Shown here: piece after piece, positions 43,501-48,909 of the stretch | Position numbering within the stretch: the stretch's first letter is position 1 | How the letters are laid out: each line of letters begins with the position of its first letter | Assembly: GCF_000564855.1 (NCBI RefSeq) | Contig: NZ_AYXG01000101.1 | Location: forward strand, 50,176 to 114,175 | Source of the DNA: Actinokineospora spheciospongiae | Lineage (GTDB): Bacteria; Actinomycetota; Actinomycetes; Mycobacteriales; Pseudonocardiaceae | DNA length: 64,000 bases | Direction of reading: 5' to 3' | Position numbers and translations under genes: made by a program | The notes under the pieces: model-generated | Told to the model about the DNA's origin: nothing | Seen by the model: only the letters and a program-made list of their open reading frames with translations | Databases searched by the model: none

Positions 43501-46500
43501 GCGGGTTGGCCGGGGCGCCGAGGGAGTGGTCCACCACCTGGCCCGCGCCGCGGGACACCTCGTCGATCTTCCTGATGTCCTCCGGGGGCAGGAACAGGCC
43601 GCGGCTGGCCCGGGGACCCATGATGCCCTCGCGGTCGGCCCGGCTGAACAGCATCTTGGGGTCGGCGTAGCCCTCGCCGAGGCCCGCGAAGTGGAACAGC
43701 TCGTGCAGCAGGCTCGCCGGGCCCTCGCGCAGGTCCCACTGCACCTGGTTGGTCTCGCGCGTGTCACCCTTCGCCGAGTCGAACACCTCCACCGGCACCG
43801 AGCGGTGGGAGTCGGTGTCCCAACCCGACTCCGGGCCGTTGGAGAACTTCGCCTCGATGGTGAAGTGCGCCTGGTCGCCGTTGGCGAAGTGCGAGCGCTG
43901 GTTGAACCTCTCGTCGAGCACCTGTTGCATCTGCTCGACCAGCGCGCGGCTGCCCGCGGGGTCGACCGCCCCGGCCTTGGCGTGCACCTCGACCGGGATG
44001 GTGAACTCCCGCACCCACTTGCCGGGCGCCACCTCGAAGCGGCGCAGGTCGAAGCGGATCTGCGTGATGGTCCCCGCCCGCTGCCCGTCCTTGGTGCGCC
44101 CGCTCGCGAACGGGTCGAACCGCTCGGCGCTGAACCGCGTGGGCTGCGCCGAGTCGCGCCGCCCGTTCCAGTCCTTCGGGGCGACGAAGTCCGGTCCCGG
44201 TCCACCTGCGGACCGCCCACCGGGGGCGTGCGGGGTCCCGTCGAGGGCGAGGCTCGCCGCCGCCGCGGCCGCCAGCGCGTCCTGCGCCGGGGTCGGCGCG
44301 TCGGGGTCGGTGCTCGACCGCTGCGCACCGGGCCGGTTCTGCGGCTGGGTCGCCTGCTCACCCGCCTTGGCCGTGGCCTGCTGGGACCGCTGCTCGGCGG
44401 CGGGGGTCTCCGGGCGGAGCGTGGACTCGGCCTTGGGGGCGGGGCCCGTGGAGGAGGTGGCGGTGGACTGACCGGCACCCGGGGCGGGGCGTGCCGGGGC
44501 GTCGGTGCGGGAGGACGTCTCGGGGCGCGACTGTCCCTCGGAACGGGGCTGGGCCTCCGTGCGGGCAGAGCCCTCCGGCCGCGCTGAGGACTCCGGGCGG
44601 GCCGAGGACTCCGGGCGGGCCGAAGAATCCGGACGCGCCGGAGCCTCCGGGCGAGCCGAGGACTCCGAGCGGACTGGCGCCTCCGCCCGGACTGGGGCCT
44701 CCGACCGAGCCGTGGCCTCGGAACGGGTGGGGGCGTCCGAGCGCGCTGGTGTCTCCGAGCGCGTCGGGCTCTCCGAGCGGGCGGGGGTGTCGGCCCGGCT
44801 GGGGGTGGCGTCCGGGCGGGGTGCCTGCTGCTGGGGGGAGGTGGGCTCGGCGCCGCCGGGGGTGCGGTTCGGGGATTGGGTGGTGGGGATTTCCGGCATC
44901 ACCGGGCGTGAGGTGGAGGACTGGGTAGGCGAGGCGGGCTTCGCCTGCTGGTCGGGGGTGGTCGCGTCCGAGCGGGTGGGCTGGGACTGGGTGGGGACGG
45001 GGCCGGACTGGGCAGGCGTGGACACCGGACCGGACTGGACCGGGCCGGGCACCGGACCCGGCTGCGCGGCACCGGACTGCACCGGACCGGACTGGGTCGG
45101 GGTGGGGACCGGGCCGGACTGCCCCGCACCGGAGTGCGCGGGTCCGGTCTGCACCGGACCGGGCTGGTTCGAGCCAGGTTGGCCCGAGCCGGACTGGGTC
45201 GAACCGGAGTGGGCTGCGGCGGGGATCGGACCCGGCTGCCCGGAACCGGACTGAGCAGGACCGGACTGAGCAGGATCGGACTGAGCAGGATCGGACTGGG
45301 TGGAGCGGGACTGCGAAGGGCCGGACTGAGCAGGGCCAGCCTGAGTGGGACCGGACTGGGTGGAACCGGACTGGGTGGAACCGGACTGGGTGGAACCGGA
45401 CTGCGATGGGCCGGACGGAGTGGAGCCGGACTGCGCAGAACCGGGCTGGGTGGAACCAGGCTGGGTGGGGCCGGACTGAGCAGGGCCGGGCTGAGTGGGG
45501 CCGGACTGGGTGGGGGCAGCAGGAGCGAGGGGGCCCGCCGCGGGGCGGTCGGTGGGCGGGGTGGGAGGTGTGGACGGGGTGGTGTTCCCGCCTCGGGCGG
45601 GGGTTTGTGCCGGGTCGGTGGGGTTCGTCGACTGGGGGCGTCCGTCCGGTTGGGACGGAATGGTGCCGGGCTGCTGGGTCGTCGGGGTCGAGCCCGTCGT
45701 GGTCGTCTGGGACTTGCCGGTGTCGGGGCGGGAGCCGCTGTCCTGGGTGGGGGCGGTGTCGGTGCGGGTCGGGCCCGAGGTGGTGGTCTGGGGCGTCGCG
45801 TTCGTGGAGGTGTCCGACTGCTGACCCGTGGCCGGGCCGGACGAGGACGTGCGGTCCCCCACCGGGCTCCCCTGTGCGGGGGCCGCCGGGGCGGACGAGG
45901 TGCCCGGGCCGCCGGACGTCGTGCTGGGCAGCCCCTGCCCACCCGCGCGGCCGCCCGCGGACTGCTGGCCCGCGCTCTGGCCTTGACCCGCGCTCTGGCC
46001 CTGCCCCGCGCTCTGGCCTTGACCCGCGCTTTGGCCTTGACCCGCGCTCTGGCCCGTGTTCTGGCCCTGGCTGCCACTCGGGCTGCCACCCTGACCCGCA
46101 CCCTGGCCGGCGTTGTTCCCGCCCGCGGCGTTGTTGCCACCCACGGTGTTCCCGCCGGGGTTCACGCCACCGGCGACCGCACCGGCCGGGTTGCCGTCGC
46201 CCGCGGTGGTGGAGTCAGCGGGCCTGGTGTCGCCGAAGCCGTCCCGGCCGCCGACGTCGGACCGCCCGCCGTCCGCACCGGCACCGTCCCGGCCACCGGT
46301 GTTCGACCCGTTCTCGCCGAAGCCCTCACGGCCACCGGTGTTGGACTGGCCGCCGTTCTCCCCGAAGCCGCCGCGGCCGTCGGCGTTCGGCTGGCGGCTG
46401 TTCTCGCCGAAGCCCTCCCGGCCGCCGGTACCCGACTGCTCGGTGTTCTCCCCGAAGCCGCCGCGACCGCCCGCGTTCGACTGCCCGTTGCCCTCACCGG

Positions 46501-48058
46501 AGCTGCCCCGGCCACCACCGTCGAACTGCCCGCTGGTCTCACCGGAGCCGCTGCGGCCACCGGTGCTCGACTGCCCGCTGGTCTCACCGGAGCCGCTGCG
46601 GCCACCGGTGCTCGACTGGCTGCCGGTCTCACCGGTGCTCCCGCGACCACCCGCGTTCGACTGGCCGCCGGTGTCGCTGTGACCGCCCGCGGTGTTCGTC
46701 GTGGTCTGGGGGGTGTTCTCGCCGAGGGTGACGGCGGCGGGCTTCCCGTTGGACGATCCCGCAGTGGACGACTGGGGGCTGTCGCCCGACTGGTTCGAGC
46801 GGTCCGCGCCCTGTGACTGGCCGCCGTCGGAGACGGTCGTGGGCCGGTCGCCCCCGGTCGAGGTGTCGCCCCGAGACGGGGTGTCGCCCCGGGTCGACGA
46901 CGGGTCGCCCTTGCTCTCGGTCTGCACCTCGGGGGGGTCGAAGACCGTTCCGAGGGACTTGCCGGAGCCGTCGACGACCGGCTGGCCCTTCTCCGAGGTG
47001 GGGCCGCCGTCGGACGAGGTGGTGCCGCCGGGGTCCCCGTCCAGGGTGACGTTGATCGGCGTGCCGTTGCGGATCTTGTCGAAGACGGCGGCGAGCTTGG
47101 CGCCGGTGCCGCGGCTGTCGCCGTAGCCGGAGTACTCGCCCTTCTTGTACATGCCCTGCGCCGGGCCCATGGCGCCGAGCAGGCCGTCCCACACGTCGCC
47201 GTGGCCGCCGGTGGCGATGTTGACCACGGGGTTGCTGGCGGCGACCATCGCCACCTGGCCGACGGCGTAGCCCGCGTTGCCGCCCAACTTGAGGCCGATC
47301 TGCACCTTCTTGGGCAGGCCCGCCCGCACCCTGGGGTTGATCGCCCCGGCGACGCCCTTGGCCACGCCGTGGAAGACGCCCGCCGCCGCGCCGCCGATGG
47401 CGCCGCCGATGACCGAGCCCTTGAAGGAGTCCCAGTCGAAGTCGTCGCGGCCGCCCGCCGCCATCTGGCCGAGCTGGATGCCGCCGTCGAGCGCGCCCAT
47501 GAAGATCGCGCCGAACGCGCCCATCTTCAGGGCGTTCACGAGCACGTTCGTGGCGACCTGCTTGATGCTCAACTGCATGATCTTCGACAGGAGCAGTCGC
47601 AGGATGCCCTGGAGCGTGAACCTGGCCGTGGTGAGCACCGGGCCGACGAAGAAGGCCCCGAACAGCGAGGAGAGCAGCGCGATCACCGTGGCCAGCGCCA
47701 GCGCCGCCATGGCGATGAGCATGATCTTGGCCTTCTGGATGTCGGCCGCGGCGGTCTTGGACGACTTGGCCAGGTCGTCGGCCTGGGTGGCCAGCTCCTC
47801 CAGGCCCTTGACCATGTCCTGGTTCAGGTAGTCGACGACGTTGGTGGCCGTGACGCCGTCCATCGCGCGGTCGACGTCGCGGGCGGCCCCGACCACCTCG
47901 TCCCTGACCGCGCGCAACTCCTTGGCGAAGTCCGTCCAGGCGCGGCTCATCGCCTTGAGGCCGCCCTCGTTGCCCTCCGGCCACTCCATGCCCAGGGTGA
48001 CCTTGAAGAACTTCTGCAGGCCGTCGGGGAGACGGGTGACCTCGTCCGAGCCGCTCAT
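31598..48058 (-). CDS. Giant multidomain T7SS-linked protein with toxin-like C-terminus (5486 aa)
   Basis: Approximate residues: 1-110 WXG100/CpnT-like export domain (GMEWPEGNEGGLKAMSRAW); 113-200 membrane-prone helices; 350-1250 Gly/Ser/Gln- and Pro-rich repeats; 1270-1520 domain with H1452-E-L-F-H and GLGE; 1600-1650 Thr/Asn-rich; 1650-3390 beta-rich domains of unknown kind; 3390-3600 charged AEREAAAKR helix; 3650-4080 Thr/Pro repeats; 4105-4420 helical domain; 4596-4750 OmpA-like (ISIVGYGNSRTHAV); 4790-4950 with MHHSADGF and LVFLSC; 5100-5260 like TcdA/TcdB glycosyltransferases (RLVHSVVLGG, FGGVHADPRL); then helices. ATG after GGAGG. The export domain and operon suggest T7SS secretion; the end suggests a toxin or surface effector. 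No frameshift seen. Confidence 0.85.
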   Translation of the reverse strand: MSGSDEVTRLPDGLQKFFKVTLGMEWPEGNEGGLKAMSRAWTDFAKELRAVRDEVVGAARDVDRAMDGVTATNVVDYLNQDMVKGLEELATQADDLAKSSKTAAADIQKAKIMLIAMAALALATVIALLSSLFGAFFVGPVLTTARFTLQGILRLLLSKIMQLSIKQVATNVLVNALKMGAFGAIFMGALDGGIQLGQMAAGGRDDFDWDSFKGSVIGGAIGGAAAGVFHGVAKGVAGAINPRVRAGLPKKVQIGLKLGGNAGYAVGQVAMVAASNPVVNIATGGHGDVWDGLLGAMGPAQGMYKKGEYSGYGDSRGTGAKLAAVFDKIRNGTPINVTLDGDPGGTTSSDGGPTSEKGQPVVDGSGKSLGTVFDPPEVQTESKGDPSSTRGDTPSRGDTSTGGDRPTTVSDGGQSQGADRSNQSGDSPQSSTAGSSNGKPAAVTLGENTPQTTTNTAGGHSDTGGQSNAGGRGSTGETGSQSSTGGRSGSGETSGQSSTGGRSGSGETSGQFDGGGRGSSGEGNGQSNAGGRGGFGENTEQSGTGGREGFGENSRQPNADGRGGFGENGGQSNTGGREGFGENGSNTGGRDGAGADGGRSDVGGRDGFGDTRPADSTTAGDGNPAGAVAGGVNPGGNTVGGNNAAGGNNAGQGAGQGGSPSGSQGQNTGQSAGQGQSAGQGQSAGQGQSAGQGQSAGQQSAGGRAGGQGLPSTTSGGPGTSSAPAAPAQGSPVGDRTSSSGPATGQQSDTSTNATPQTTTSGPTRTDTAPTQDSGSRPDTGKSQTTTTGSTPTTQQPGTIPSQPDGRPQSTNPTDPAQTPARGGNTTPSTPPTPPTDRPAAGPLAPAAPTQSGPTQPGPAQSGPTQPGSTQPGSAQSGSTPSGPSQSGSTQSGSTQSGSTQSGPTQAGPAQSGPSQSRSTQSDPAQSDPAQSGPAQSGSGQPGPIPAAAHSGSTQSGSGQPGSNQPGPVQTGPAHSGAGQSGPVPTPTQSGPVQSGAAQPGPVPGPVQSGPVSTPAQSGPVPTQSQPTRSDATTPDQQAKPASPTQSSTSRPVMPEIPTTQSPNRTPGGAEPTSPQQQAPRPDATPSRADTPARSESPTRSETPARSDAPTRSEATARSEAPVRAEAPVRSESSARPEAPARPDSSARPESSARPESSARPEGSARTEAQPRSEGQSRPETSSRTDAPARPAPGAGQSTATSSTGPAPKAESTLRPETPAAEQRSQQATAKAGEQATQPQNRPGAQRSSTDPDAPTPAQDALAAAAAASLALDGTPHAPGGRSAGGPGPDFVAPKDWNGRRDSAQPTRFSAERFDPFASGRTKDGQRAGTITQIRFDLRRFEVAPGKWVREFTIPVEVHAKAGAVDPAGSRALVEQMQQVLDERFNQRSHFANGDQAHFTIEAKFSNGPESGWDTDSHRSVPVEVFDSAKGDTRETNQVQWDLREGPASLLHELFHFAGLGEGYADPKMLFSRADREGIMGPRASRGLFLPPEDIRKIDEVSRGAGQVVDHSLGAPANPRPVPARPWTARPGVVSQGPYSEMHVPAEMPPKPPTPPTPTPPTPTPVSDANPSSRGGRRPAALLPDIIETIELDNLTRPGGDTTNNGTTTNNGTGSGTTNTGTDNGATTPNNGATTTNGGTTTDPAAQEVKRKIPAYSRDNRSPGKAKQIDKVVGADIRSGLDALIKGLADNADVKQIQEEQVEGAALTLMGAGKTTPIRVNGKHMELHILSEPLWDGLTLKEKKADAAKTDGTDAATTKTDDSADATTTKAEDAKEYGKAKPTAKVESTNEQKVDNSRDGVARVQVGFTAIPPMFVGAGLDVPAAPSGAHEHKSTYKATQSSTVELKALEDVEVPIKFTYTLFDASGARVGDAQTTTGKVGLSVPTTLQQESTAGPFVAPTSTMPRRFAVETAHAKTEGGKSFFDQAKGLFAKQLVAVGADGRTALRELFSESTLTDKVVPNAVSDPTAVGKDEGWVRADQVLHKGKHSKSWSQAVDQVEVRAVTRYVQVIEQPKDVKHTDTGALDLGSGDKHTTSRTTGGIAFFGWGVDTPAFFVGGGPTGGISVSKENSQNITRNDVAKDTLSTTGDAVRYRAVYDLQVRRVGHDPVPLVGHVEAIQWTRRDRAERAGMLPDDTAPGTTPNPPNTATPSTATPNTATDSTPAPPAATPPRVHYGPPHMESKLSLSGGKINELYDNGHIREKVAELLQKTPGHRWYHLSSSKFLRTFDSPDLAKWHTTQNRVNELLSRGDDLAAKLTSAQLSELVDTMLSPNGLTMEVVKKGVFREYHALVTLRAKLTDFTDVPGKTLTEAESGSTAKSKSEVEFGKGSKKSFAFGGQARVQGPIGSAFGVYIGEVKGTHSRSRTDKLSVGDKGSVVRTDGDGLKADGTVDKRKLHKFRGTLEITEEVRTYNRLNERTRAITFGKPGRTVPEVETLSLSTDSTPVAPHVVPIEVHVPDKLVSTTPPDPLTITSNNHRVTSRPPAIDNLFAPDTKVFDNAEVVAVFGTEHINQSMEDSLLRASGNDQAFSFPDGGRTRLIQAKVSPDAMKRNPTLFSEVTKVDGIHHGRRLADARGRAAAVFTPTGARKLGPVEFQKIQERTGSRTTAGSGRGVDNGLGATSTGVAVVSGTGSTAKPGNIVSPRGIFIADFTPLSVRWGSKEGGETTNVERTVMENGVPVKKSLVAVDLDVAVVAEVHHHGNLLGRFSKPDPADIGRSGETFHMDNAVLMWATDEQIAKMNNEPAPAPAAPSQHGDRTLPAPAGLAGSAKPSIGIGRVTTPIDLSRSVLPQLRGKLGADLAARLLPDSALAENHDNVRALNEFLAHAERSVNSSLNGGRSLPLRLEDRISGKTYYATLEASFQGTPTFAGIDHVSEATSANKTTTKSTSDRSKGVTIASVNGSVRPAMAITKQGDPANAGKKTGFGEPGSTLSTGPDAGAELGKFDRKTSVEQQTDRKQSATAAGPMAAYRGTLSFDLTIERKVEVDATGQERANETLATVKGTTEDVTVVQLAEDSLPARTAGKSTYGEADPAVTVTDRSQHSKDGLAAWHKGEDATGLPSDGTFFVDHFLGDVGDLRRGAEKAIENGGAKVDAATVAALRSGLNVVAAKAGLGAMNKGKFSLPLPSHVKGELEVHVRFPDPPRLASASAGVQVKGSEKAGRKVKVEFKSGNEYRTGATALAMSVGAGHPAGANSLSEGRRNFQSLFGNTRKRLPISAKDLVGTTEVTKPAGSVTTPQSPEAVKPEDKVTRADLRTAEFRFVFRPTGGLFSTLKTGAADLKVHDAYVIRSTPDAATALPKELVDAVNKLKETGEAWNKAVVQLEGMRNALDDVLTPEALEDGLAEVEKGKAEADKAAGKWWSAYDTYQSALATARGETPTNTTPDDGSSQSDTSSDNSTDSDDGGAQRTADEERQRQTAEADRRRVEAERQRQADQTEADRKRAEEAAAKQAEREAAAKRAEREAAAKRAEEAAAKQAEREAAAKQAEREAAAKRVEEAAAKQAEEAAAKRAEEEAAARRAEEAAARQVEEEAAAKRAEELAAGQRVGDEVAEGEVPAGERPVVEATAERASEEGSGETPVGPSREDGAAARELAEERAWFEAEQERVQQQIESESPGRRREVQEQLERAADRAQQRRGGAEGPTSPGDRPRTAGQSSDSTPTTPTRTRSVPDPRTPTDHGDSSPRRGTPQGAATPETPTRLPVRTSSNAEGAARDLNGALAEENSTPTTGHLPNTTPESALTDPANESAQVARQEENPSTTRAPEAPTPDPASTTPEASAAREPAQVDPEAAPTPTEPTHRPGNQPTPEQSHTSNGQESTPATPEPITPDSATLTRSTPEQVNPASAITNPVTPQSVNPNRATPEPAVSNSVTPESVTRDSAPSNPADVEPVDLSRATPEPAVSNSVSPGSVDSGVVSPESVSRDSAPSNPADVEPIDLSRATPEPAALNSVTPESVNSDLATPEPVNTDSAIPSPATPEPANSTSTAPKQATSTPTNNPRPPALNLATPGPVTTSTARTTPTDSSATPTHAVEQSTTNGTRTPADTPPRRRNSAPVAVANPATGSAVRSSSVPAPGADAAGGPAARSVTLGDDDGGSAGRPQRLSDLGEFSRSWFDARLEFQRRAEEYERRLADYLMRREDVQAEFGRFAQAVWGVVPQRRKRWAGENEPSLIGAVGVGTQNQQVVQSGNLRERITLIWSLARGEDLLGALPDLHTRHPQIEAERSQRRPTDAVQEITRLTQDTSLSRAERQRQIDEITRSIRTRTRPEDVHPPLSQRELATGVRDGELQWVPAENRMEMALHVDPGPSTEPGQPGPSGGSREGGLHQRAENTGGLVSTGSSGSTHLVLTLASMLNQHRNAGLNLDVLRMGLVGFLGSTNHYQHTYHEVMRAAELVDPALLYDDNFGRYHRFGPLSEQELRANVAVDGLFPDEHALALVNWDAARAVLPDLPEQSRHSDPFDLDDLARDFDAASTGSRPSSSGSSHGDPFHLDPRPQPRVRIAEENNQVFEVPAREPRPRAEAQRNAPAPAQAPPQAPARHRAAPQAQPTQPTQAQPTRTQPGRPSAGPQPADPGPAVPPRGMDPAAYDVLYEEAMGVRPTAVSPAEQTTVLFQTEQTRLDDQARWQVQELAYGLFEDMRRRGPDEFPPRISIVGYGNSRTHAVRTGEARARAVRDLLMDTLAAEHERYTRHGHDRATLPNPASFEPTVHSGGRSRNPRPDGPDLATRRRTVIIDVVALSDVLLLGGGRPGVEMATPDAAPTQDATTQDSTTRAPGTLDNPVPLTELLAPEHVDADDVVFTPLTDASGEVVGVAFPRAGEAEILSEAFAHGVGDAGAYSVAMHHSADGFAVRRRSDGKEVRIDEAGVLRLLASSALPGGQAWRRHSELVFLSCRVADPALGNRLGGLADLLREDGYRGDVRGPDSPVTLFASGTRSFPDGGGLRTAGERPDVPGPLTDSPTPTPGHPGVVMEVRSDDGAAPSRSTDGDELSRSTDDDADSVPSTVIDLHVATDEARGEGVFAPPAPRAAQSHLAGQDHADLSAAERTELVKRLDLTKSTPSHADLTPVALAAAPDNAVTRSAAGERRYTWAGDRGLPPLPELLELPRLVHSVVLGGALRTAGAVAHFRDNLLHTARTAGERWKAVLWTDVSRADIARAAARWQVLTQARHGVSGEDDELDLDYLTNVADLYDLAAGAGIALLDVNEVFHEEAPMDQYDRFASELERGTRESRDAAAAIAANEILSRFGGVHADPRLRADDLGPAEAVVDSPSGWAGGSGLLAVPKGHPIADLHRDALAGVPPVSAGVPAAPGAVPGAAPFAGGLPGDGVLPDLARLAGLADAAELPGLAGFSPGDPGPVDEPTAGSLAGLPVDEAAKRVIEELVRDLRERDGDLNLLAVADAIAGHPRAGELWTVVLAFLATRPELAELVRSVTLEGVDETGAPRRVVLPPRAAELVEFAGDPVVSRPGEHSVAASLQWPEWL
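36200..36485. repeat. Long in-frame repeats coding the Thr/Pro linker of the giant protein
   Basis: A unit of about 110 bp starting gagttc...gcgggctcgggcgtgg at 36200 recurs at about 36330, and its first part again at 36440. Copies differ at few bases. Encoded unit: ATPEPA, SNSVTPESV, then DSAPSNPADVEP and DLSR. Confidence 0.75.
37270..37740. repeat. 24-27 bp repeats coding a charged helix in the giant protein
   Basis: About a dozen copies of a unit translating as AEREAAAKR or AEEAAAKQ. The alternating Glu/Lys-Arg/Ala pattern is that of a long single helix or coiled coil. Confidence 0.8.
45000..45530. repeat. 15-bp repeats coding QSGPT/QSGST pentapeptides
   Basis: More than 25 pentapeptide units of the type Q-S/P-G-P/S-T/A, with several adjacent copies identical at the DNA level (ggactgggtggaacc near 45355-45400). 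Confidence 0.8.
46220..46660. repeat. 45-bp repeats coding 15-residue Gly-rich units
   Basis: About ten copies of GGRxGxGExxxQSxx. Two neighbouring copies near 46545-46625 are almost identical in DNA, indicating recent expansion. Confidence 0.8.
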
Positions 48059-48118
48059 CCGCCCGCCCTCCTGACCTGAACCGAATGGGAACCGCCAGCA
48101 GGTGGCGGGGAAGTCGGA

Positions 48119-48439
48119 CTACTCGGGCGGCGTCCGGTCGATCCTGGTCGCGTGCTCGTGGTCGACGGACTGGAACGTCGTCGAGGCGCTGTCCAGGTTC
48201 TCGCCGGTCTTGACGATCCCCGTGCCCGCGTCCGCGCCGTACTTGCGGGTGTCGGTGGCGGGCTTGACGTACTTCTGCTCGAAGGCCTTGCCGATGTCGT
48301 CGGTGCCCCAGCAGCCGTCGTGGTCGTCGAGGACGACGTTGAGGGCGGTGACGGCCGTGTTCAGCCGTCCCCCCGCGCCCTTGAGCTTCTTGGTGCCCGC
48401 GGCGACGCCGTCGGGGTCGAGGCGGAACTGCTCAGTCAT
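48119..48439 (-). CDS. WXG100-family protein
   Basis: 106 residues, helix-turn-helix hairpin protein of ESX type. The turn motif is DGCWGTDDIG (W-G-T in place of W-x-G) near residue 43, followed by KAFEQKY at the start of the second helix, as in WXG100 proteins. Such proteins are secreted as dimers by T7SS or act as export partners. It starts within the last 8 bp of the YbaB-like gene and ends 61 bp before the giant gene. The giant protein has its own WXG-like head, so this may be its helical pairing partner. Confidence 0.85.
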   Translation of the reverse strand: MTEQFRLDPDGVAAGTKKLKGAGGRLNTAVTALNVVLDDHDGCWGTDDIGKAFEQKYVKPATDTRKYGADAGTGIVKTGENLDSASTTFQSVDHEHATRIDRTPPE

Positions 48440-48908
48440 CGGATTTGCGCCTTCCGTTGTCGGCGGGCTTGCCCGCGGTCCCGCCGAGGGCTTCCAGGCC
48501 GCCGAAGCCGTCGAGCATCGGGCCGAGCAGGGAGTTGACCATCTCCATCGGGTCGACCTTGCCGCTGGCGAGGCCCGCGACGTCGATGCCGGGGATGGCG
48601 GGGTCGCCCATCGCCTCGCTGATCTTGGCCATGCTCTCGGCCTTGGCCCGCCCCAGCGTCTCGACGATGACGTGGGCGAGCTGCGCCGGGGGCATCGTCT
48701 TGTACTTGCCGCCGGTGAAGGCCATCTCCAGCAGCTCGCCGCGGCCGTCGACGGTCATCGACAGCGAGCGGTCCTTGGCGTGGACGGTGGTGTTCTCGTT
48801 CCACAGCCTGCCCAGCTCGCCGAGCTTGGCCCGCTCGCGGTCGAGGTCGGCCATCGCGTCGTCGGCCATGCGGCGCAGGTCCGCCTCCGACATCGAACTC
48901 CAGTTCAC
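48432..48908 (-). CDS. YbaB/EbfC-like protein
   Basis: 158 residues. MADDAMADLDRERAKLGELG is followed by the beta-strand core of the YbaB/EbfC nucleoid-associated fold: SLSMTVDGRGELLEMAFT, then PPAQLAHVIVETLGRAKAE. Actinomycete ESX loci often encode such proteins (EspL is one example), where they seem to serve as accessory or stabilising factors instead of chromosome-binding proteins. The GTG at 48908 begins 1 bp after the upstream stop; an ATG five codons on is an alternative. It overlaps the following WXG100 gene by 8 bp. Confidence 0.8.
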   Translation of the reverse strand: MNWSSMSEADLRRMADDAMADLDRERAKLGELGRLWNENTTVHAKDRSLSMTVDGRGELLEMAFTGGKYKTMPPAQLAHVIVETLGRAKAESMAKISEAMGDPAIPGIDVAGLASGKVDPMEMVNSLLGPMLDGFGGLEALGGTAGKPADNGRRKSDD

Positions 48909-48909
48909 G

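Noticed and set aside
31394..44587. Plus-strand open frame of 4397 codons opposite the giant gene
   Set aside because: Its translation is Gly/Arg/Val-rich with no domains; it is a by-product of biased third positions in the real minus-strand gene.
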